Origin: Chlorobiota bacterium
GTDB taxonomy: Bacteria; Bacteroidota; Ignavibacteria; OLB7
Direction: 5' to 3'
Assembly (NCBI GenBank): GCA_016710285.1
Contig: JADJXR010000001.1
Coordinates: 744,001-808,000, forward strand
DNA length: 64,000 bases
A program made the translations under genes and the position numbers. Positions 1 through 8,522 of the stretch are shown here, in pieces. Numbering within the stretch: the first letter of the stretch is position 1; the number at the start of each line of letters is the position of its first letter. A model generated the notes under the pieces. That model had not been told where the DNA came from and made no database searches. It saw only the letters and a program-made list of their open reading frames with translations.

Positions 1-40
1 TATTGGCCATTGGTCAATGGATAGTGTTTGTGAGAATCGT

Positions 41-540
41 TGATAACAGGTTTTTAGCCTTCGGAATTTATCCCCCTCCGCCGGTTCCTACTCAACCTCA
101 ACCTCACCCCCCAACCCCCTCTCCGTGACTTCGTTCCCGAGCAACGCCAATGTAACTGACGGAGAGGTAGCCGCCCCGACCTTCGTCGGGGCGGCGGCAT
201 CTTCCCTCCCCTGCCCAGCGGGGGAGGGTTGGGTGGGGGTGATACGAGGGACGGTGGAGCCTACCACGCCGCCACCGCAGTAGCCCCCTCCCCGCCTCCC
301 CCAATTCTGGGGGAGGGGCCGGCAGAGAATGCCCCGGGCAACAGCGAACAACCAATCTTTCTATCACCCCTTTCCCCCCAGCATTGGGGGGACGCGCAGC
401 CGCTTGCGGCGAAGCAGGGGGGCGCAAGGCAGCGGCAGGCCGAAGCCGCCCGACTCTACTGGACCTCACCCCCCCCCACCCCCCTCTCCGTGGCTTCGTT
501 CCCGAGTAACGCCAATGCAACTGACGGAGAGGGGGAGCAA
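41..540. repeat. Intergenic block of palindromic repeats downstream of the adhesin gene
   Basis: This gap holds no convincing gene. At 41-64 is a remnant of the CTAAAGA-loop hairpin family found elsewhere in the window. From about 81 to 540 it is a mosaic of G/C-rich inverted repeats: CTCTCCGT pairing with ACGGAGAG (twice), CCTCCCCCA pairing with TGGGGGAGG near 290-312, and CCCCCCA pairing with TGGGGGG near 375-391. The stretch 238-425 is a direct copy of 6109-6282, so one copy lies on each side of the adhesin gene. Short open frames here are low-complexity and lack ribosome binding sites. Confidence 0.75.
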
Positions 541-541
541 G

Positions 542-581
542 AAAAAAACAACGCCCGCTCCGGTGTTCGGAACGGGCGTTG
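542..581 (-). terminator. Rho-independent terminator of the adhesin gene
   Basis: Read on the minus strand, a stem CAACGCCCG/CGGGCGTTG (549-557 with 573-581) is followed by a run of seven T. It lies 44 nt past the stop codon of the large repetitive surface protein, the expected place for its terminator. Confidence 0.8.
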
Positions 582-624
582 GGTTCAGGCTCCACCTTCG
601 GTTGGCTTTTGCCAGCACCGCAGA

Positions 625-3600
625 TTAGGGGAGGATGATGTAGTTGATAAAATCAGTAGTTGCTAACGCAACGTTCGTCGTCACTGTGAAGTTGGTTCCA
701 GCCGTGCGTGCGGTGATAGTTCCAGAGGCCACGGTTCCCTCAATCGTGACGATGACGGTGCTGGTGGCGGTGATTGCTGGGTCGGCAATGACCTGAGCTG
801 TTCCGGCCACAGCCGCAACACGGCGATGCGACCCCCAGGACATTGTTCCCGCCGCGTTGGCAGTCAGCACACCATTGCCAGCACCGGCCGGCGCGGCCGC
901 CGGAAGTGTGTAGGTGATATCCGCCGTTTGATCCTGCGCTTTGAACGCCGTGTAGTTGGTTCCGCTTGGGAACGCCCCTGTGCCTGTTTCCGCCTCGAAG
1001 AACCGTAGCTCGCTTGGTGCGTTGTCGTTGTTGGCAAGCCACAGATCGGTGTTGCCAAAGACGGCTACGTTGGCTGCGGAGATCGTCATGTCATTGCTGC
1101 CACCATTGCCGCCAAGGAAGCCAAAGCTCCCCGCACCGCTCAGCGTCAGGCCACGTCCGCCCGGAATTGCCGAGCGTGCTCCGCTAATCACGTTCAACTC
1201 GCCGCCGCTAATCGTGGAGCGGTCAGCACTAACCTCGTTGTTGTAGCCACCAGCGATCACGCTTCTGGTGGAGCTTGAGCGGATAGCGTTGCTTGTGCCA
1301 CCACCAATGGTAGAGTAGGTGGCTCCCGTCTCAATCGTGTCGGTAGTGCCGCCAGCAATCACCGACTCGAACGCAGAGTTGTTAATCGTGTTCTGATGGC
1401 CGCCGCCGATGGTGGAGAACTGCGAGCTGGTGCCGATAGAATTGGCGTTCCCACCATCAATCACCGAGGTGTGCGATGAGGCGATGTTGTTCGTGCCGCC
1501 GCCAAGCGTCGAGCCAAACGCGCCGGTGTTGATCCGATTGTTGAATCCGCCACCGATCGTTGTGTGGTCGCCCGAAACAATCACGTTCCCCAAGCCGCCG
1601 CTCACTGTCCCGTTGCCAGCACTGGCCCCTACCTGGTTCGACACCCCTCCGGCTATCGTGGAGTTGCTGGACGAAGCCCCAATAGCATTACTCCTTCCGC
1701 CGCCAATAGTGCTGTAGTTCGAGGAGATGACGTTTGTCCCTCCATTAATGCCGCCACCACTAATCGTTGCACCAACCACACCAGCCGTCACGCTGTTCCC
1801 GTTGAACCCGCCAATGATGTTCGGGCTGGTGGCGTTTGGTTCAAACCGCATCACTCGCTGGTTGCCGCCAGTAGCCGCACCGGTGTTGTTTACCCGAATC
1901 TCAAACGCCACGTTGTCGGTGGTTCCTACGAAATTTGTTCCGGCGGTGGTTCCCGCGTTGCCAAGCAGGCTCCAGGCGTTGGCTGTCACGATCGAATCGG
2001 CATCGGACCACTGCATCACTCCGCCCGTCGTTGAGGTGAGAATATCCCCGTTGCTGGCTGCGGGCGATGCTGGCAGCGTGTAGGTGATGTCGCTCGTTTG
2101 ATCCTGCGCTTTGAACGCCGTGTAGTTTGCCGTGTTTGGGAATGCCCCAGCAGTGTTGTACGCCTCGAAGAACCGTAGCTCGCTTGGTGCGTTGTTGTTG
2201 TTGGCAAGCCAGAGATTGGCGTTGCCGAAGACGGCTACATCCGGGGTGGAGATCGTCATGTTATTGCTGCCAGTATTGCCGCCAAGGAAGCCGAAACTGC
2301 CGTCGGCATCGGCATCCAGCGTTAGGCCAGTGCCGCCGGGGATTGCCGAGTAATGGCCAGCTGCCGTGTTGCTATATCCTCCACCAACGGTCGAAGCATC
2401 CCCCGATGCGGTGTTGGTCAATCCTCCACTCACCGTAGAATACAACCCCGATGCCGTGTCGCTCACTCCTCCACCCACCGTCGAATAACTCCCCAATGCT
2501 GTGTTGTTCGATCCACCACCTACCATCGAATGCAACCCCGATGCCGTGTTGATCCGTCCCCCACCCACCGTAGAAGCAGCCGCCGATGCCGTGTTGCTCG
2601 CTCCTCCACCCACGGTCGAAGCATCCCCCGATGCCGTGTTGGTAAATCCTCCACCGACCGTCGCATTATCCCCCGATGCCGTGTCTCTTACTCCTCCACC
2701 CACGGTCGAACCATCCCTCGATGCCATGTTGTCCCGTCCACCACCCACCGTTGCAGAAGAATTTGATACCGTGTTGAATTGCCCTCCACCCACGGTCGAA
2801 CCAATCCCCGATGCGGTGTTGCTCGATCCTCCACCCACCGTTGCACCAGCCCCCGATGCGGTGTTGTTCAATCCGCCACTAACGGTGGCATAATTATGAT
2901 CGGATGTTGTCCCACTATTATCCCCTGCATGGTTGTTCCGCCCACCACCCACCACGCCATAGTCATCGGTGACCCTGTTCAAGTTGCCATTGGCCCCACC
3001 GCCGGCCAGCGTTGCACCAACCACACCAACCGTCACGCTGTTCCCGTTGAACCCACCAATGATGTTCGGGCTGGTGGCGTTTGGCTCGAATCGCATCACT
3101 CGCTGGTTGCCGCCAGTAGCCGCACCGGTGTTGTTGACCCGAATCTCAAACGCCACGTTGTCGGTGGTTCCCACAAAGTTCGTTCCGGCGGTGGTGCCCG
3201 CGTTGCCCGTTAGGCCCCAGGCGTTGGCTGTCACGATCGAATCGGCATCGGACCACTGCATCACTCCGCCCGTCGTTGAGGTGAGAATATCCCCGTTGCT
3301 GGCTGCGGGCGATGCTGGCAGTATGTAGGTGATGTCCGACGTTTGATCTTGCGCTCTGAACGCCGTGTAGTTTGCCGTGTTCGGGAAGTTCCCGGAAGCG
3401 TTGTACGCCTCGAAGAACCGTAGCTCGCTTGGTGCGTTGTTGTTGTTGGCAAGCCAGAGATTGGTGTTGCCGAAGACGGCTACGTTGTCCGCGGAGATCG
3501 TCATGTTATGGCCGCCAGTATTGCCACCAAGAAAGCCAAAGCTGCCGTCGGCATCGGCATCCAGCGTTAGGCCAGTGCCGCCCGGGATTACTGAGGAATG

Positions 3601-5742
3601 GCCAGCTGCCGTGTTGCCACTTCCGCCACCCACTGTCGAAGCCCCCCCCGATGCCGTGTTGCCACTTCCGCCACCCACCGTCGAATAGTTCTGCGATGCC
3701 GCATTGGTATATCCTCCACCTACCGTCGAATAGTTCTGCACTGCCGTGTTACTACTTCCTCCACCCACGGTCGCCGCCCCCCCCGATGCCGTATTGGTAA
3801 ATCCTCCACTCACCGTCGAAACAGCTCCCGATGCCGTGTTGCTATTTCCGCCGCCCACCGTCGAATACTGCCTCGATGCCGTGTTGGTAAATCCGCCACC
3901 AACCGTTGAATAATCCCCCGATGCTGTGTCGCTACTTCCACCACCCACCGTCGAGGTAAAACCTGATGCCATGTTGTGCTGGCCGCCACCCACCGTTGAG
4001 TAATCCCTTGATGCCGTGTTGAGATACCCACCACCGATCGTCGAAGCAAGCCCCAATGCGGTATCCTGCCATCCGCCACCCACCGTTGCATACTCCTCCG
4101 ATGCAACGTTTTGCCGTCCGCCAGCGACCGTCGAGGCAAACTCCGATGCCGTGTTGTTCCGTCCGCCACCCACGGTCGAAGTATTTGCCGATGCCTTGTT
4201 GAGATATCCGCCAGCGACCGTCGAAGCAAACTCCGATGCCGTGTCGCTCAATCCTCCACCCACGGTCGAGGCAAGCCCCGAGGCGTGGTTGCCATATCCA
4301 CCACCGACGGTTGATGAATCCCCCGAGGCCGTGTTGTTCTGTCCGCCACCCACCGCCGAATAATCCCCCGAGGCCGTGTTGTTCTGTCCGCCACCCACCG
4401 TCGAAATACCCCCCGAGGCCGTATTGTTCTGTCCACCACTCACCGTCGAAATATCCCCCGAGGCCATGTTGATATATCCTCCACCCACAGTTGAAGAAGT
4501 TCCCAATGCGGTGTCGCTATATCCTCCACCCACGGTTGAATAGACCCCCGATGCCATGTTGAATCCTCCGCCACCGACCAGCGAATACGAATTCGATGCC
4601 GTGTTGCTCACTCCGCCACCGACCGTCGAAGCCCCCCCCGATGCGGTGTTGCTCGCTCCTCCACCCACGGTCGAAACAAGCCCTGATGCCGTGTTGTTCC
4701 CTCCACCACTAACGGTGGCATAACGACTATCGGACGTTGTCCCCCCATTATCCCCTGCACGGTTGCCATTGCCACCACCTACCACTCCATAATTATCCGT
4801 GATCGTATTCAAACTGCCATTGGCTCCACCGCCCGCCAGCGTTGCGCCAACCACACCGGCCGTCACGCTGTTCCCATTGAACCCGCCAATGATGTTCGGG
4901 CTGGTGGCGTTCGGCTCATACCGCATCACTCGGCGGCGGCCTTCGGTGGCGGTGCCTCCGTTATCCACGTGAATCTCAAACGCCATGTTGTCGGTGGTTC
5001 CCACAAAGTTCGTTCCCGCAGTGGTGCCGGCGTTCCCGGTCCTCAGCCACGCTACCGAGCCTACCACTGCCGTTGCGGTTCGCTTCAGCAGGTCGCCATT
5101 TCCGTCGGCGGTGATAACCCCGTCGGTGGCTCCAGGTACCCACACGCTCCCATCAGCCGCGCCGCTTGCCGAGCCGAACCGCACGTTCGCCGCGCCGGCT
5201 GCTCCCGCAACCTCCAGCAACCGCCCAGCGGTCGGTGCTGCCGTCCCGATTCCCACCTCACCTGTAACTGCCACGCGCAAACGCTCCACACTGTTGGTCC
5301 GAACCACCAGCGGCTGGCCGTCGGTGGTTCCAATGAAGTTGATTGCGGGATTGGTCCCTCCGTTGCCGGTCAGGCTCCAGAATATCCCGCTCCCTGTGGA
5401 GACCGTCAGCACCGTGTCCCAGATCGGAGCGAAGGCGGTTCCGATGTTGAACTCAATCGTCTTTGAGTTGGTGTTGAAGATCATCAACCCTGTTGCTGGG
5501 TTGGCAATCGCGTTGCGTTCGGCAGTGGTCATCCGTGGCATCAGGAAGCCAGCGGTGGTGGTGGATAGGTCCAGGATTGCCGATTTGTCCGGCGCAATGG
5601 TCCCGATCCCCATGTGGCCGTAGATGTCGGTCATCGGGTGAGACCCCGGGATTTGCGCGGTGGAGATTGTTGTTGCGCCCAGCAAGAGCAAGGCAAGCAG
5701 GATGAGTGAAGAGGCGCGAGTACAGAAGGAGAGTTTCTTCAT
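625..5742 (-). CDS. Large repetitive surface protein with YadA-head-like (left-handed beta-roll) repeats
   Basis: A 1705-residue exported protein, probably a fibrous adhesin or surface-coat protein. Residues 1-29 form a signal peptide ending in STAQ. Three modules follow, each opening with a conserved segment (GNAGTTAGTNFVGTTDN) and containing a block of glycine-rich repeats (STVGGGxxNTASG, 15 residues). Blocks one and two have 25 and 12 units; block three has longer, degenerate units (STIGGGxxN). Each block is followed by a repeated spacer (GSFGFLGGN to DITYTLPA). The repeat resembles the YadA/Hep_Hag head motif, but there is no YadA membrane anchor, no S74 peptidase and no clear T9SS sorting domain, so its attachment is unknown. 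A Bacteroidota-type promoter lies at 5792-5822 and a terminator at 542-581, so it is probably monocistronic. The head-fold assignment is by motif only. Confidence 0.85.
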   Translation of the reverse strand: MKKLSFCTRASSLILLALLLLGATTISTAQIPGSHPMTDIYGHMGIGTIAPDKSAILDLSTTTAGFLMPRMTTAERNAIANPATGLMIFNTNSKTIEFNIGTAFAPIWDTVLTVSTGSGIFWSLTGNGGTNPAINFIGTTDGQPLVVRTNSVERLRVAVTGEVGIGTAAPTAGRLLEVAGAAGAANVRFGSASGAADGSVWVPGATDGVITADGNGDLLKRTATAVVGSVAWLRTGNAGTTAGTNFVGTTDNMAFEIHVDNGGTATEGRRRVMRYEPNATSPNIIGGFNGNSVTAGVVGATLAGGGANGSLNTITDNYGVVGGGNGNRAGDNGGTTSDSRYATVSGGGNNTASGLVSTVGGGASNTASGGASTVGGGVSNTASNSYSLVGGGGFNMASGVYSTVGGGYSDTALGTSSTVGGGYINMASGDISTVSGGQNNTASGGISTVGGGQNNTASGDYSAVGGGQNNTASGDSSTVGGGYGNHASGLASTVGGGLSDTASEFASTVAGGYLNKASANTSTVGGGRNNTASEFASTVAGGRQNVASEEYATVGGGWQDTALGLASTIGGGYLNTASRDYSTVGGGQHNMASGFTSTVGGGSSDTASGDYSTVGGGFTNTASRQYSTVGGGNSNTASGAVSTVSGGFTNTASGGAATVGGGSSNTAVQNYSTVGGGYTNAASQNYSTVGGGSGNTASGGASTVGGGSGNTAAGHSSVIPGGTGLTLDADADGSFGFLGGNTGGHNMTISADNVAVFGNTNLWLANNNNAPSELRFFEAYNASGNFPNTANYTAFRAQDQTSDITYILPASPAASNGDILTSTTGGVMQWSDADSIVTANAWGLTGNAGTTAGTNFVGTTDNVAFEIRVNNTGAATGGNQRVMRFEPNATSPNIIGGFNGNSVTVGVVGATLAGGGANGNLNRVTDDYGVVGGGRNNHAGDNSGTTSDHNYATVSGGLNNTASGAGATVGGGSSNTASGIGSTVGGGQFNTVSNSSATVGGGRDNMASRDGSTVGGGVRDTASGDNATVGGGFTNTASGDASTVGGGASNTASAAASTVGGGRINTASGLHSMVGGGSNNTALGSYSTVGGGVSDTASGLYSTVSGGLTNTASGDASTVGGGYSNTAAGHYSAIPGGTGLTLDADADGSFGFLGGNTGSNNMTISTPDVAVFGNANLWLANNNNAPSELRFFEAYNTAGAFPNTANYTAFKAQDQTSDITYTLPASPAASNGDILTSTTGGVMQWSDADSIVTANAWSLLGNAGTTAGTNFVGTTDNVAFEIRVNNTGAATGGNQRVMRFEPNATSPNIIGGFNGNSVTAGVVGATISGGGINGGTNVISSNYSTIGGGRSNAIGASSSNSTIAGGVSNQVGASAGNGTVSGGLGNVIVSGDHTTIGGGFNNRINTGAFGSTLGGGTNNIASSHTSVIDGGNANSIGTSSQFSTIGGGHQNTINNSAFESVIAGGTTDTIETGATYSTIGGGTSNAIRSSSTRSVIAGGYNNEVSADRSTISGGELNVISGARSAIPGGRGLTLSGAGSFGFLGGNGGSNDMTISAANVAVFGNTDLWLANNDNAPSELRFFEAETGTGAFPSGTNYTAFKAQDQTADITYTLPAAAPAGAGNGVLTANAAGTMSWGSHRRVAAVAGTAQVIADPAITATSTVIVTIEGTVASGTITARTAGTNFTVTTNVALATTDFINYIILP
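1160..1740 (-). repeat. Degenerate third repeat block of the adhesin gene
   Basis: Encodes longer units of the form STIGGGxxN with SSS/GAS inserts, mostly about 17-19 codons rather than the exact 15 of the other two blocks. The flanking spacer segments remain close to those of the other modules. Confidence 0.6.
2350..2889 (-). repeat. 45-nt tandem repeat block, 12 units, in the adhesin gene
   Basis: Twelve consecutive 45-nt units encode xTVGGGxxNTASGxx. Counted from the protein, from ATVSGG after SDHNY down to the SAIPGG that closes the block. Confidence 0.8.
3595..4719 (-). repeat. 45-nt tandem repeat block, 25 units, in the adhesin gene
   Basis: Twenty-five in-frame 45-nt units with no indel breaking the period. 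Variation is concentrated at the two residues after GGG and the two or three after ASG. The block ends at SVIPGG, as the 12-unit block ends at SAIPGG. Confidence 0.8.
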
Positions 5743-5791
5743 AACGGTTGGCAGCAGTGATGAGGAACGGTTATTCGTCGAAAATCAGCGG

Positions 5792-5822
5792 CAAAGATGG
5801 GGGATATCTTGCAGGCAGCAAA
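5792..5822 (-). promoter_or_regulatory. Putative Bacteroidota-type promoter of the adhesin gene
   Basis: Read on the minus strand: TTTG, 19 nt, then CATCTTTG (one mismatch to the TAnnTTTG -7 box of Bacteroidota). It predicts a leader of roughly 40 nt before the ATG at 5742. Confidence 0.5.
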
Positions 5823-5885
5823 GAAGAAAATTGCTGGAGCGCGTGAGTAATAATTGCGCTGGTGGGGGGCACTCGTGCGGCTCTG

Positions 5886-6105
5886 TGCGCGGCCTTGTGC
5901 GTTGCTCCCCCTCTTGGGAGGGGGCGAGGGGGTGGGGACACATCCAAAGCTGCGCTCATTACCGAATCTCAGGATCAGAAGGCCTCGGTGACCAACGCGA
6001 AACCGCCGCCCGTTCGCTCGTTCCCCCGAACCCACCCCGCCCTGTCGGGCACCCCTCCAAGGAGGGGGACGCTTCGGGAGGGTTTGGGGAAAACTTGCGG
6101 GAGGG
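5886..6105 (+). repeat. About 220-nt dispersed palindromic element, copy 1
   Basis: Contains CCCCCTC/GAGGGGG, CCCGCCCTGTCGGGC and CCCCTCCAAGGAGGGG palindromes around a central GAATCTCAGGAT string. The same order of blocks occurs in the opposite orientation at 62212-62430. It carries no gene and sits in the 700-nt gap between the adhesin and proS. Confidence 0.75.
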
Positions 6106-6108
6106 TGG

Positions 6109-6282
6109 GGTGATACCAAACACGGGCAAGCCTACCAACTCGCCCCCTCCCCGCCTCCCCCAATGCTGGGGGAGGGGCTGGCAGAGGATGACTTGGGATT
6201 CAGTGAGAAAACGATCAACAGCACCGACCCATTTCCCCCCAGCATTGGGGGGACGCTTCGTCGCTTGCGGCGAAGCAGGGGA
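6109..6282 (+). repeat. Dispersed palindromic element, direct copy of 238-425
   Basis: Shares with 238-425, in the same order and orientation: GGGGTGATAC, CCTACCA, the GCCTCCCCCAAT/TGGGGGAGG palindrome, the CCCCCCAGCATTGGGGGG palindrome and the GCTTGCGGCGAAGCAGGGG string. Together the two copies bracket the adhesin gene. Confidence 0.75.
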
Positions 6283-6443
6283 GCGAGGGTTACGGCAACA
6301 TCTACCTGGCATCTTCCGCCGCAGCGGAAACGTCTTGTGTAATCCCCCATGCTCCCCTTCGTGTATATTGGGCGGCGGATAGCGTGGCGGTGCTTAGCTC
6401 ACACTATTCCGAACATTCATTTATCATCAATTGGAGTTTCCGA

Positions 6444-7886
6444 ATGTCCGAAGCGGTTACGCCGCGCAGCCAAGATTACGCGGCATGGTACATCGAGGTG
6501 ATTCAACGCGCACAGCTTGTTGATTATGGTCCGGTGAAAGGGACCATGGTGATCAAGCCATACGGCTACGCATTGTGGGAGCATATCCGCGACCAACTGG
6601 ACCGACGTTTCAAAGCCACCGGCCACCAGAACGCTTACTTCCCGATGTTCATCCCCTACTCCTTCATCCAGAAGGAAGCCGAACACGTTGAGGGATTTTC
6701 GCCAGAGCTTGCGCTGGTGACGCACGCCGGCGGGAAGGAGTTGGAGGAACCATTGGTGGTCCGCCCAACCAGCGAGACGATCATCAACTTCATGTTTGAG
6801 AAGTGGGTGAAATCGTACCGTGATCTCCCATTGCTGATTAACCAATGGGCGAACGTGGTCCGCTGGGAACTGCGCCCGCGCCCGTTCCTGCGCACCACCG
6901 AATTTTTATGGCAGGAAGGCCACACCGCCCACGCCACGCCCGAGGAAGCCGAAGAAGAAACGCTGCGGATGCTGGATGTGTATGTTGACTTCGTGTATAA
7001 CGAGGCCGCAATCCCCGTGGTGCAAGGGCGGAAGTCCGATAACGAGAAGTTTGCCGGGGCCGTGCGCACCTACACCATCGAGGCGATGATGGGGGATGGC
7101 AAAGCATTGCAAGCCGGAACCAGCCACAACCTGGGCCAGAATTTCTCCAAAGCCTTCGGGACCCGATTTTTAACGCAGGAGGGGACGCTGGAACACCCGT
7201 GGCAGACCTCGTGGGGGGTCAGCACCCGCATGGTTGGCGGGGTGATTATGACCCACGGCGACGACAAAGGGCTGGTGCTTCCGCCACGGCTTGCCCCGGT
7301 GCAGGCAATCATCATCCCAATCTGGAAAAATGATGGCGAGAAAGCCGCGGTGAAGGAGATGGTGGGCCGCGTTGAGCAGGCATTGCTTGACGCAGGGGTG
7401 CGCGCAAAAGCGGACCTGAGCGAGCAAGAGACCGCTGGCTGGAAGTTCAACGAGTACGAGATGCGGGGCGTTCCGCTGCGGATTGAGATTGGGCCGAAGG
7501 ATGTTGAGAAAAACGCCGTGGTGTTCGCCCGCCGCGACCGCCCCGGGAAGGAAGGGAAGCAGTTCGGAATTCCTGCCGACGACGTTGGGCGGGTGGCAAC
7601 CGAATGGCTGGCCGACATCCAAGCATCGCTGCTGCAACGCGCCATTCAATTCCGCGATGCCAATATCATTGATGTCTCCACGAAGGAGGAGTTCGCGGGC
7701 GTGATTGCCAACGGCCAGTGGGCGCGCGCATGGTGGGCCGGAACCGGAGCCGATGAACGGCAGCTGAAGGATGAAACCGGCGCAACGCTCCGCTGCTTCC
7801 CAATGGACCAGCCGGGCGGGACCGGGCGCTGCTTCCTTACCGGTGCCGAAGCCACCGAAGTGGCAGTGTTCGCGAAGTCGTACTAA
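6444..7886 (+). CDS. proS: Prolyl-tRNA synthetase (archaeal/eukaryote-like type)
   Basis: A 480-residue class II synthetase that charges tRNA-Pro with proline in the cytoplasm. The class II motif 2 region reads FLRTTEFLWQEGHTAHA at about residues 148-164, the signature of the archaeal/eukaryote-like ProRS rather than the long bacterial type with an editing insertion. Motif 3 is the STRMVGG...GDDKGLVLPP stretch from about 259. A His-Asn pair (SHNLGQNF) lies in the proline site. The C-terminus (PGGTGRCFLTG, ending in Tyr) is typical of this type. I chose the ATG at 6444 over one 20 codons upstream because GGAG lies 7 nt before it and the protein then starts MSEAVTPRSQDY, like family members. 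This type is common in Bacteroidota. Confidence 0.95.
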   Translation: MSEAVTPRSQDYAAWYIEVIQRAQLVDYGPVKGTMVIKPYGYALWEHIRDQLDRRFKATGHQNAYFPMFIPYSFIQKEAEHVEGFSPELALVTHAGGKELEEPLVVRPTSETIINFMFEKWVKSYRDLPLLINQWANVVRWELRPRPFLRTTEFLWQEGHTAHATPEEAEEETLRMLDVYVDFVYNEAAIPVVQGRKSDNEKFAGAVRTYTIEAMMGDGKALQAGTSHNLGQNFSKAFGTRFLTQEGTLEHPWQTSWGVSTRMVGGVIMTHGDDKGLVLPPRLAPVQAIIIPIWKNDGEKAAVKEMVGRVEQALLDAGVRAKADLSEQETAGWKFNEYEMRGVPLRIEIGPKDVEKNAVVFARRDRPGKEGKQFGIPADDVGRVATEWLADIQASLLQRAIQFRDANIIDVSTKEEFAGVIANGQWARAWWAGTGADERQLKDETGATLRCFPMDQPGGTGRCFLTGAEATEVAVFAKSY

Positions 7887-7998
7887 CGCGCCAAAGCAAA
7901 ACAGCGTGATTGAAGACCGCGATAGCGGCAACAACAACACGGCAATACAACCTCTGCTCATGCTGAACTCCATTTCTGAACCGACCGAAGGAGACAGC

Positions 7999-8019
7999 AT
8001 GAGCGGAGGTATTTTTTAA
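7999..8019 (+). other. Six-codon open frame with a strong Shine-Dalgarno sequence (possible leader peptide)
   Basis: AAGGAG at 7988-7993 sits 5 nt before an ATG that opens MSGGIF and a TAA stop. It lies in the 292-nt gap between proS and the Smr gene. No attenuator hairpin is obvious beside it, and it could be the remnant of a decayed gene start. Confidence 0.25.
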
Positions 8020-8178
8020 CTCTCTGAGGCCGGACTGCTATGCGACCATCTTTACCCCTTTCCAACAACGAATTCCTTGTGTTTACCGCGTGAACTCTTT
8101 TGCCCTACGCCAGATATTCACTCTTCCGCTCGCCCTATATCAATCACAGGGGGCGCACACTTTCAGATTTTTCCAAGC

Positions 8179-8433
8179 ATGAAATTAAAACTTGACCTTC
8201 ACGACATCTTCAACAAAGGGCGCGACATTGACCGCGCGCTGAACGACATCATTCGCGAGGCGGTGGAGAAAAAGGCTCCACTGGTTGAGATTATCCCGGG
8301 CAAGGGGTCGGGGCAATTAAAAAAACACGTGCTGCGGTTTCTTGAACAGAAGGAGATCAAAGCCCTGTATCACCGCATCGAAAAGGATAGCAAAAATTTT
8401 GGGCGAGTGTTTATTCACTTTCGCTGGAAGTAA
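8179..8433 (+). CDS. Stand-alone Smr-domain protein
   Basis: An 84-residue protein made of one Smr domain, the nuclease-like module at the C-terminus of MutS2. The opening LKLDLHDI resembles the conserved LDLHG strand, and VEIIPGKGSGQLKKHVLRFL (about residues 38-57) matches the family's HGKGxGxLRxxV motif with His replaced by Pro. Smr proteins bind or cut branched DNA or RNA, but without the full MutS2 body the role here is open. The ATG at 8179 gives the expected domain length. The longer frame upstream is not Smr-like. Confidence 0.75.
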   Translation: MKLKLDLHDIFNKGRDIDRALNDIIREAVEKKAPLVEIIPGKGSGQLKKHVLRFLEQKEIKALYHRIEKDSKNFGRVFIHFRWK

Positions 8434-8522
8434 GCTGCGCTGGAAATACGCTGGCAGCATTATTGTTTGGCTCTTCTCCTGTATGTTCGCGCATCTTCCA
8501 CATGATATTCTGCGGAGCAACC

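Noticed and set aside
88..666. Several overlapping 60-160-codon frames at the window start
   Set aside because: They run through palindromic proline/arginine-rich intergenic repeats, have no ribosome binding sites and overlap the terminator of the adhesin gene.
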